A stretch of DNA of 57,155 nucleotides from an uncultured Clostridia bacterium (GTDB lineage: Bacteria; Bacillota; Clostridia; TANB77; UBA1234): assembly GCA_934169745.1 (NCBI GenBank), contig CAKPOE010000009.1, positions 1 to 57,155 on the forward strand, given 5' to 3'. Shown one piece after another: positions 50,945-57,155 of the stretch. The number at the start of each line of letters is the position of its first letter. Positions within the stretch are counted from its first letter, which is position 1. The notes beneath the pieces were generated by a model. That model was not told where the DNA came from and ran no database searches. It worked only from the letters and a program-made list of their open reading frames with translations. Made by a program: the position numbers and the translations under genes.

Positions 50945-51979
50945 TTACGATTTAATTAGCATTGCATCGCCAAAGCTAAAAAATCTATATTTCTGCTCTA
51001 CAGCAATTTTATATGTATCCATTATCATCTCTCTTGTTGCGAGTGCAGAAATCAACATTAACAAAGTACTTTCTGGTAAATGAAAATTCGTTATCAAATT
51101 ATCTAGCACTTTAAACTTGTATCCTGGATATATAAATATATCTGTTATTCCTTTTTTAGGAACTAAATATCCATTTTCATCAGCTGCACTCTCAACCGTT
51201 CTACATGAAGTTGTACCAACGCAAAATACCTTACCGCCGTTTTTCTTTGTTTCATTTATTATATTACATGCATCACTGTCAATCTCATAATACTCTGAAT
51301 GCATTTTATGGTCTTCTATATTTTCTTCTTTTACTGGTCTAAAAGTGCCAAGACCAACGTGTAAAAGTACTCGAGCTATTTTTACACCCTTTTCCTCTAT
51401 CGCCTTTAATAACTCAGAAGTAAAATGCAACCCTGCCGTTGGAGCAGCACTTGAGCCTTCAACCTTACTATATACTGTTTGATATCTCTCTTTCTCTTTC
51501 AACTTTTCATGTATATATGGTGGAAGTGGCATTACACCTATTTCGTCTAAAATTTCATTTAAAATTCCATTATACTCTAATTTCACAATTCTATTTCCAT
51601 CTTCCATTATATCAATTACTTCGGCAACTAATTGACCTTTATCTCCAAAGAATATGCGAGTACCTATCTTACACTTCTTGCCTGGTTTTACAAGAACTTC
51701 CCATTTTTTATCTCCCATATCTTTTAATAGTAAAATTTCTATTGTATTCTTTTCATCTTGCTCTCTTTTTCCGTAAAGTCTTGCTGGTATTACTCTTGTT
51801 TCATTTATTACTAAGCAATCGTTCGGTGATAAATATTCAATTATATCTTTAAAGATCCTATGTTCAATTTTACCCGTTTTTCTATCTAAAACTAATAGTC
51901 TAGATTCATCTCTTTTTTCCATTGGATGTTGAGCTATTAGTTCTTCTGGCAAATCATAATAAAAATCTGATAATTTCAT
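50945..51979 (-). CDS. queA: S-adenosylmethionine:tRNA ribosyltransferase-isomerase
   Basis: It converts preQ1-modified tRNA to epoxyqueuosine tRNA using the ribosyl part of AdoMet. The 344 residues start with FYDLPEELIAQHPMEKRDESR and contain NETRVIPARL, SSAAPTAGLHFT and LITNFHLPESTLLMLISA, all strong QueA signatures. GAGG precedes the ATG. A promoter lies at 52018-52046, making queA the first gene of the queA-tgt unit. Confidence 0.98.
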   Translation of the reverse strand: MKLSDFYYDLPEELIAQHPMEKRDESRLLVLDRKTGKIEHRIFKDIIEYLSPNDCLVINETRVIPARLYGKREQDEKNTIEILLLKDMGDKKWEVLVKPGKKCKIGTRIFFGDKGQLVAEVIDIMEDGNRIVKLEYNGILNEILDEIGVMPLPPYIHEKLKEKERYQTVYSKVEGSSAAPTAGLHFTSELLKAIEEKGVKIARVLLHVGLGTFRPVKEENIEDHKMHSEYYEIDSDACNIINETKKNGGKVFCVGTTSCRTVESAADENGYLVPKKGITDIFIYPGYKFKVLDNLITNFHLPESTLLMLISALATREMIMDTYKIAVEQKYRFFSFGDAMLIKS

Positions 51980-52017
51980 AATTTTTCCTCGTTTCTGTGG
52001 ACTTTCCCACCTTTAGT

Positions 52018-52046
52018 ATTTTAACACAATTTATGGTAACTGTAAA
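52018..52046 (-). promoter_or_regulatory. promoter of queA-tgt
   Basis: On the minus strand: TTTACA (52046-52041), a 17-bp spacer, TAAAAT (52023-52018). Confidence 0.55.
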
Positions 52047-52088
52047 GTTGATAAATGTAGATTTTTGTGTCCTTTCGTCGATATTATG

Positions 52089-52117
52089 TTGACTAAATTA
52101 TTCGTTTGTTGTATAAT
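52089..52117 (+). promoter_or_regulatory. consensus promoter of the plus-strand orphan gene
   Basis: TTGACT (52089-52094), a 17-bp spacer, TATAAT (52112-52117). The leader is about 25 nt and ends in a GGAGGGG ribosome binding site. Confidence 0.82.
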
Positions 52118-52149
52118 TATATTGCAATTAAATTTATGGAGGGGTCATA

Positions 52150-52575
52150 GTGAAAATACTAAGTAGGGTAAATTACACCGAACAAGACCACAACAATTTT
52201 CCTTCTGTTTTCCCTGATGCATACGACATAAGTAGCGTGCTTCTGTATGTAAAGGATGTCTACCTTTCGCGGGCACTTGTTGATGAGCTTAGAAAGCGGG
52301 ATTGTGCCACTTTTTATACCCAGCAAGTAGCTGATGATGTGCTTTATATCAAGAGTGTATCTGACAGTGTTCAGCGTTTCTATGAAGTGCATTATAAAGG
52401 TTATTCTCTACGACTTGTGGGAAGCAACACCAGCAAAGAATTCTATTTAGCAGACGTACTCTTCATTGGTAGAAGCGTAAAGACCCCAACAAATATGCGC
52501 AGTGCGTATTTGTTCCTCGACACCGAGACGATTCAATTGAATAACTCAAATCAGAAAAAACTTGCCCCCTACTAA
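52150..52575 (+). CDS. orphan protein of unknown function (141 residues)
   Basis: It starts with GTG; GGAGGGG is 5 nt upstream. The product starts MKILSRVNYTEQDHNNFPS and ends NSNQKKLAPY. It has no signal peptide or membrane helix. It looks mixed alpha/beta and I do not recognise it. It stands alone against the direction of its neighbours, with a near-perfect promoter and its own terminator; the stop codon lies in the terminator loop. Codons such as CGG, GTG and CGC are more frequent than in queA or typA. The arrangement matches the orphan at 2460-2693, which is unrelated in protein sequence. A recent arrival is possible. Confidence 0.72.
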   Translation: MKILSRVNYTEQDHNNFPSVFPDAYDISSVLLYVKDVYLSRALVDELRKRDCATFYTQQVADDVLYIKSVSDSVQRFYEVHYKGYSLRLVGSNTSKEFYLADVLFIGRSVKTPTNMRSAYLFLDTETIQLNNSNQKKLAPY

Positions 52576-52593
52576 TAGGGGGCAAGCTTTTTT
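52555..52593 (+). terminator. terminator overlapping the end of the orphan gene
   Basis: CTTGCCCCCTA (52561-52571) pairs with TAGGGGGCAAG (52576-52586), then CTTTTTT. The TAA stop (52573-52575) is in the loop. A-runs upstream make it usable for the convergent typA as well. Confidence 0.92.
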
Positions 52594-52604
52594 ACTTTTC
52601 ATTA

Positions 52605-54419
52605 TTATAGGAGTCCATTAGCTCTCATCCATCTGATTCTAGCCGTTGGGTCTAATATCTTCTTTCTTAGTCTTATATTCTTTGGTGTTACTTCCACAAG
52701 TTCATCTTCTCCAATATATTCAATAGCTTGTTCAAGTGAAAATACCGTTGGAGGCGTAAGTCTCAAAGCATCATCACTTCCAGAGGCTCTCGTATTTGTT
52801 AAATGTTTTGTCTTACAAACATTTACTTCCATGTCTTCTGGTCTTGAATTTTCACCGACTATCATTCCTTGGTATACTTCTGTTCCAGCACCAATGAATA
52901 AAATTCCTCTCTCTTGAGCATTATATAATCCATAAGTTACAGAAATGCCATTTTCAAAGGCAATTAGAACACCTTTTGTTCTTGTTGACATTTCACCCTT
53001 ATATGGCTCATATCCACTAAATACATGGTTCATTATGCCATTACCCTTTGTATCTGTTAAGAATTCATTTCTATAACCAATCAAACCTCTTGAAGGTATC
53101 TTAAATTCAAGTCTTGTATAGCCTTGTTCACCAACAATCATGTTAGTCATTTCAGCTTTTCTTATGCCTAATTTTTCAATTACAACACCTGTATACTCAT
53201 CTGGAACGTCTATTACAAGCTCTTCCATTGGCTCACATTTTACACCATCAATTTCTTTAAATATAACAGATGGTCTTGATACCATTAATTCAAAACCTTC
53301 TCTTCTCATTGTTTCTATAAGAACTGACAAATGTAGCTCTCCTCTTCCAGATACTTTAAAGCTATCTGGTGACTCTGTTTCCTCAACTCTTAAACTAACA
53401 TTTGACTCTAATTCTTTCATAAGTCTATCTCTTAAATGTCTTGATGTTACGTATTCGCCTTCTCTTCCTGCAAAAGGACTGTTGTTTACGCTAAATGTCA
53501 TTGTAAGTGTTGGCTCATCAATATCAACAAATGGAATTGCTTCTGGATGCTCTGGATCAGCAATTGTTTCACCAATATTAATATCTGGAATACCCACAAC
53601 TGCAATTATATCTCCAGCAAAAGCCTCTTCAATTTCAACTCTCTTAAGGCCGTTATACGTGTACACCTTGCCTATCTTTAAGTTTTGAATTGCTCCATCT
53701 TTCCTACATACAGCTACCGATTGTCCTTGTTTTATTGAACCTCTTTCAAGTCTACCTATTGCTATTCTTCCAACGTAGTTGTCATAGTCAATACTTGAAA
53801 CAAGCATTTGCATTGGACCATCCAATTGTACATTTGGAGCATTTACATATTTAATTATTGTATCAAACAATGGCTTCATATCAGTACCTGGTTCGTCTAG
53901 TTTTAATGAAGCTGTACCTTGTTTTCCAGATGCATATATTACTGGAAAGCCTAGTTGATCATCTGTTGCAGCCAAATCAAAGAATAAATCAATAACTTCG
54001 TCTACAACAGCCTCTGGTCTTGCACCAGGTCTATCAATTTTATTCAACACAACAATTGGTTTTAAATTAAGTGCCAAAGCCTTTCTTAAAACAAATCGTG
54101 TTTGAGGCATAACACCCTCAAAAGCATCAACAAGTAGAATTACACCATCTACCATTTTTAATACTCTCTCAACCTCTCCACCAAAGTCAGCATGACCCGG
54201 TGTGTCAATTATATTAATCTTTACACCACCATACATAACTGATGTGTTTTTTGCAAGTATTGTTATTCCTCTTTCTTTCTCCAAAGCATTAGAATCCATA
54301 ACTCTTTCATCAACATGTTCATTTGCTCTAAATGTACCTGACTGTTTCAATAGAGCATCTACCAAAGTAGTTTTACCATGGTCTACGTGTGCAATAATAG
54401 CAACATTTCTTATTTCCAT
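52605..54419 (-). CDS. typA: ribosome-associated GTPase BipA/TypA
   Basis: A 604-residue translational GTPase that acts in ribosome assembly and stress or cold adaptation. The G1 motif is AHVDHGKTTLVDALL, followed by RGITILAKNTSV, DTPGHADFGGEVERVL and NKIDRPGARPE. The TypA-specific C-terminal domain shows EQGYTRLEFKIPSRGLIGYR and CKTKHLTNTRASGSDDALRL. AAGGGG precedes the ATG. Confidence 0.97.
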   Translation of the reverse strand: MEIRNVAIIAHVDHGKTTLVDALLKQSGTFRANEHVDERVMDSNALEKERGITILAKNTSVMYGGVKINIIDTPGHADFGGEVERVLKMVDGVILLVDAFEGVMPQTRFVLRKALALNLKPIVVLNKIDRPGARPEAVVDEVIDLFFDLAATDDQLGFPVIYASGKQGTASLKLDEPGTDMKPLFDTIIKYVNAPNVQLDGPMQMLVSSIDYDNYVGRIAIGRLERGSIKQGQSVAVCRKDGAIQNLKIGKVYTYNGLKRVEIEEAFAGDIIAVVGIPDINIGETIADPEHPEAIPFVDIDEPTLTMTFSVNNSPFAGREGEYVTSRHLRDRLMKELESNVSLRVEETESPDSFKVSGRGELHLSVLIETMRREGFELMVSRPSVIFKEIDGVKCEPMEELVIDVPDEYTGVVIEKLGIRKAEMTNMIVGEQGYTRLEFKIPSRGLIGYRNEFLTDTKGNGIMNHVFSGYEPYKGEMSTRTKGVLIAFENGISVTYGLYNAQERGILFIGAGTEVYQGMIVGENSRPEDMEVNVCKTKHLTNTRASGSDDALRLTPPTVFSLEQAIEYIGEDELVEVTPKNIRLRKKILDPTARIRWMRANGLL

Positions 54420-54498
54420 TTTAGGTTCCCCTTTTCAATTTTTAGATATCTTAACGAACTTTCTTAATTACATAATATGGTACGTTAACAGTAATTTT

Positions 54499-54518
54499 GG
54501 GTCGCCGGTTGGCGACCC
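54499..54518. repeat. GC-rich perfect hairpin between rpsA and typA
   Basis: GGGTCGCC, GGTT loop, GGCGACCC. A T-rich run follows on the plus strand only, where no gene ends; on the minus strand AAAATTACTG follows. The flanking plus-strand word ACAGTAATTTT (54488-54498) matches the start of the elements at 41532 and 49707, so this may be a shorter relative of that family. Confidence 0.7.
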
Positions 54519-54546
54519 TTCTTTTTATTTAATTTATATAAATCAA

Positions 54547-55632
54547 CTATGCCTCTGTTGTACCTTCTTCTGGCATTTTCTCTTCTAGTTCTCTTATAGA
54601 AAGTTCTATTCTCTTCTTGTCTAAGTCAATTTCAACAACTTTTGCCTTAACAACTTGTCCTAGCTCCAAAACATCTTGAGGTTTTGAAATTCTCTTATGT
54701 GTTATATTTGATATGTGAACTAGTCCTTCTAATCCGTTATCCAAAGCAACAAAAGCTCCAAATGGTTTCATGCTAACAACTTCAGCTTCTACTATATCAC
54801 CAACTTGATATTTTACATTAAGCCAAGGATTATCTTCTGCTTTTCTGTATCCCAAAGAAATCTTTTTGTTTTCTTTGTCAAAAGACAATACTCTAACATT
54901 TATTTCTTGACCAACTTTCAATACTTCACTTGGATGTTTGATTGGCTTCCATGTGATTTCAGAAATATGAAGTAATCCATCAACACCACCAATATCAACA
55001 AATGCGCCATAGTCATTTAATTGTTTTACAGTTCCTTTATATTCTTTTCCAACTTCAATATTGTTCCAAATTTCATTTGAAGCCTTTTCTCTAGCTTCTT
55101 TTGCTAATTGTCTTTCAGAACCAACGATTTTTCTCTTTTCTGGATTATATTCAATAACCTTTAAAGCAACTGTTTTTCCTCTATACTCAGCCAAATCTGT
55201 AACCTTTTTGGCTAATTGTGTTTGTGGAACAAATATTTTTATTCCAACAGTTTCAGCAATAACGCCTCCATTTACAACATTAGTAACTTTTGCTGTAACT
55301 GGCTTTTCTGCTTTTACATTGTTTTCAAATTCTTCTCTTAATTGTTTTGTTTGTAATCTTTTTGCAGAAAGTAAAACATTACCTCTACCATCATTCATCT
55401 TTAATATATAAGCTTCTATTTCGTCACCAACTTTATATTTATCAGATGGTTTTTCATCTCCATAAGAAAATTCATCTCTTGGAATAATACCATCTGCTTT
55501 ATAACCTAAGTCAACAAATATTTCATCGCCTACTATGTCAACAATTGTACCTTTAACAGTAGTTCCTTCCTCTAATTTTTTTAATGAGTTTTCATATAAC
55601 TCTGCAAAATTTTGTTCTTCATTTTTTGCCAT
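54547..55632 (-). CDS. rpsA: ribosomal protein S1-type RNA-binding protein
   Basis: 361 residues with four S1 domains at about residues 20-90, 105-170, 190-260 and 275-345; the last two have the classic core (LNDYGAFVDIGGVDGLLHIS and MKPFGAFVALDNGLEGLVHIS). Four domains is the usual Firmicutes form, shorter than the six of E. coli. The frame starts at 55644, but the ATG at 55632 lies at better spacing from AAAGGA. It should bind mRNA and help initiation or RNA stability. In many Clostridia an IspH domain or gene sits between plsC and rpsA; it is missing here. Confidence 0.93.
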   Translation of the reverse strand: MAKNEEQNFAELYENSLKKLEEGTTVKGTIVDIVGDEIFVDLGYKADGIIPRDEFSYGDEKPSDKYKVGDEIEAYILKMNDGRGNVLLSAKRLQTKQLREEFENNVKAEKPVTAKVTNVVNGGVIAETVGIKIFVPQTQLAKKVTDLAEYRGKTVALKVIEYNPEKRKIVGSERQLAKEAREKASNEIWNNIEVGKEYKGTVKQLNDYGAFVDIGGVDGLLHISEITWKPIKHPSEVLKVGQEINVRVLSFDKENKKISLGYRKAEDNPWLNVKYQVGDIVEAEVVSMKPFGAFVALDNGLEGLVHISNITHKRISKPQDVLELGQVVKAKVVEIDLDKKRIELSIRELEEKMPEEGTTEA

Positions 55633-55665
55633 AATTTTAATCAATCCTTTCCTATATCTGCTATT

Positions 55666-55684
55666 TGTTACTTCCGCAGTAACA
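55666..55684 (-). promoter_or_regulatory. leader hairpin of rpsA
   Basis: TGTTACT (55666-55672) pairs with AGTAACA (55678-55684), a 5-nt loop. It lies in the short leader between the rpsA promoter and ATG and may be a site for autoregulation; that is inference. Confidence 0.4.
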
Positions 55685-55690
55685 CCCTAT

Positions 55691-55719
55691 ATTATCTTAC
55701 AAAAAGGCTTAATTGTCAA
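55691..55719 (-). promoter_or_regulatory. sigma-A promoter of rpsA inside the plsC 3' end
   Basis: On the minus strand: TTGACA (55719-55714), a 17-bp spacer, GATAAT (55696-55691). The -35 lies inside the final codons of plsC (stop at 55709). Confidence 0.7.
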
Positions 55720-56296
55720 CTAATTTTTTCACTTCTTCCATACTTTTATTTGTTAACGTAACTATGTCTCTTGGGTTAATTTCTTCTCCATTATACATAC
55801 TTGTATCAATTGGTTTTCCTATATGTATTGTTATTTTACTAAATGGCTTAAATGTACCGGTTATTCCCATTGGAATTATTGGAACACCAGCCTTTATAGC
55901 TATAAGTGCTACACCCTTTTTAAACTTGACACCCTTTGCAAAACCATTTCTTGTACCTTCAGGAAAAATTCCAACTAATTCTCCGTCTTTCAAGTGATTT
56001 ATCGCTATATTTATTGCTTCTTCACTCGCTGCTCCTCTTTTTACTGGAAAGCATCCCATTTTTGTTAAAAACCAACTTTTAAATTTTTTTTTGAACAATT
56101 CTTGCTTCGCCATCATATATATCATTCTTTTAAAATGTATAACATACACAACCGAATCAAGTGCATGAATATGGTTTGAACACAAAAGTGCAGCTCCTTC
56201 CTCAGGAATATTCTCAAGGCCATCTATCTTTATTCTATATAAAATATGACATGCTATATTTGCAAATCCTTTTGTAAAACTTCTAACGAAATTCAT
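55709..56296 (-). CDS. plsC: 1-acyl-sn-glycerol-3-phosphate acyltransferase
   Basis: This membrane-bound enzyme makes phosphatidic acid, the precursor of the CDP-diacylglycerol used by pgsA. The 195 residues carry the catalytic NHxxxxD motif (CSNHIHALDS), MGCFPVKRG and the substrate motif FPEGTRNGFAKG, then GVPIIPMGITGTF. GGAGGGAG precedes the ATG. Its linkage to rpsA is typical of Firmicutes (cmk-plsC-ispH-rpsA), although ispH is absent. Confidence 0.95.
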   Translation of the reverse strand: MNFVRSFTKGFANIACHILYRIKIDGLENIPEEGAALLCSNHIHALDSVVYVIHFKRMIYMMAKQELFKKKFKSWFLTKMGCFPVKRGAASEEAINIAINHLKDGELVGIFPEGTRNGFAKGVKFKKGVALIAIKAGVPIIPMGITGTFKPFSKITIHIGKPIDTSMYNGEEINPRDIVTLTNKSMEEVKKLVDN

Positions 56297-56378
56297 AATC
56301 TCCCTCCATGAAAACTATACCTCTATTTTTTATATTCAAATCATCTCATGCTCTTGTTACGTCTAATTTTATGTTTTT

Positions 56379-57155
56379 TTATTTTAGTGGCAATTTTTCA
56401 AATCCACTCCAACCAGAAACATGTTTTAATATTATCTCTGAGTCAACGCTATCCACTTTTCCATCCAAGTTAACATCCGCTGCTTCTTTATCTATTTCTA
56501 CGCTCTGTCCATTTACATATTTCTGCATACAAAGTACATCCTTTGTATTTACAAGTCCATCGCCATTTACATCACCATACAAAATTTCTTTCTTGTATTC
56601 ACATTTTATACATTTGTTATCTTTTAGTTTGTGTTCTTCTTCTGTTTCTCCTAGTTGTAGTCCACATCCACAAGTATATACTAATTTATGTTTTGCGTCA
56701 TTAACTTGTTTTACTTCTACTTTATATGCTTTCTTACAGTCATGTGGCAACTTCTCAAATCCGCTCCATTTAGAAACGTGTTTTAGCATTATTAATGAGT
56801 CAACTATGTCTACTTTTCCATCTAAGTTAACATCTGCTGCTTCTTTGTCTATCTTTACACTTTGTCCATTTACATATTTTTGTATCGTTGTTACGTCCTT
56901 TGTGTCTACTACACCATCACTATTTATATCGCCATACAATACTTTTTCTTCATAACCACATTTTGTACATTTGTTATCTTTTAATTTGTGTTCTTCTTCT
57001 ATTTCTCCTAGTTGTAGTCCACATCCACAAGTATATACTAGTTTATGTTTTGCGTCATTAACTTGTTTTACTTCTACCTTATATGCTTTCTTACAGTCAT
57101 GTGGCAACTTCTCAAATCCGCTCCATTTAGAAACGTGTTTTAGCATTATTAATGA
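56379..57155 (-). CDS. secreted-type protein with dockerin-like repeats, 3' part only
   Basis: The reading frame runs through the right edge, so the start is missing. The visible 259 residues are just over two copies of a 119-residue (357-bp) unit. Each unit pairs a cysteine module (YTCGCGLQLGE, DNKCTKCGYEE) with a dockerin-type calcium repeat pair (YGDINSDGVVDTKDVTTIQKY, AADVNLDGKVDIVDSLIMLK). The two calcium loops keep D-x-N-x-D-G-x-V/L-x-x-x-D. The last unit ends SGWSGFEKLPLK. No signal peptide or anchor is in view. Dockerins usually bind cohesins in cellulosomes or, in non-cellulolytic gut Clostridia, occur as structural repeats of large surface proteins. Confidence 0.88.
   Translation of the reverse strand, partial: SLIMLKHVSKWSGFEKLPHDCKKAYKVEVKQVNDAKHKLVYTCGCGLQLGEIEEEHKLKDNKCTKCGYEEKVLYGDINSDGVVDTKDVTTIQKYVNGQSVKIDKEAADVNLDGKVDIVDSLIMLKHVSKWSGFEKLPHDCKKAYKVEVKQVNDAKHKLVYTCGCGLQLGETEEEHKLKDNKCIKCEYKKEILYGDVNGDGLVNTKDVLCMQKYVNGQSVEIDKEAADVNLDGKVDSVDSEIILKHVSGWSGFEKLPLK
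56749..57155. repeat. 357-bp in-frame tandem repeat
   Basis: The unit starting with CTTCTCAAAT at 56751 recurs at 57108 with near-identical sequence. Identity between the first and second copies is much higher over the cysteine module than over the dockerin loops near 56380-56560. Confidence 0.85.

Overview
The window reads as chromosomal DNA from an AT-rich, spore-forming, low-GC Gram-positive of the class Clostridia. The sporulation genes are gpr (spore-protein protease), a spoIID-type gene and a DUF1540 gene. The housekeeping genes, strong AGGAGG-type ribosome binding sites and TTGACA/TATAAT promoters fit the same group. I see no phage, integrase, transposase, CRISPR array or tRNA. Almost all genes lie on the minus strand. 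The two clear plus-strand genes are ychF and an orphan gene at 52150.

Right to left, in the direction of minus-strand transcription. 57155-52605 holds a partial dockerin-repeat secreted protein, plsC, rpsA and typA. 52575-52150 is an isolated plus-strand orphan gene. 51979-38315 is a long housekeeping run: queA, tgt, lepA, a zinc phospholipase C-like gene, rlmB, cardiolipin synthase, argS, a UDP-sugar pyrophosphorylase, DUF1540, a cadC/cadA metal-resistance pair and tcdA. 38229-35502 holds three surface or secreted proteins of unknown function, one with a 12-residue repeat stalk. 35429-34338 is ychF (plus).

34181-24752 holds smr, spoIID, a ROK sugar kinase that appears to lack a normal start codon, murB, yvcK, a glycogen-debranching-type glucosidase, ruvC, holA and gpr. 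24535-13310 is the most unusual region. It is an 11-kb, five-gene operon of membrane-anchored proteins: three single-pass proteins with NTF2-like ectodomains and two giant M23 peptidoglycan-hydrolase paralogues (1,659 and about 1,235 residues). It looks like a tandemly duplicated two-gene module. 13185-9869 holds rpsO, pnp and a P-loop/Asp23-like fusion. 9349-6243 is a response regulator/histidine kinase operon with two exported accessory proteins, and its promoter carries four PhoP-like hexamers at exact 11-bp spacing. 6118-408 holds ftsY, a DUF5665 gene, a 37-bp tandem repeat array, rimO, pgsA, a small orphan gene and ligA. Positions 1-345 look like the tandem promoters and leader of an rRNA operon that would start left of the window.

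Strongest leads: the duplicated hydrolase/NTF2 operon; the apparent AUA/AUU start of the ROK kinase; the PhoP-like box array with a long leader; the inverted-repeat tandem array at 4761-4941; a dispersed palindromic repeat family; and several orphan genes that carry their own consensus promoters and terminators. All family assignments come from reading motifs by eye; no database search was run.
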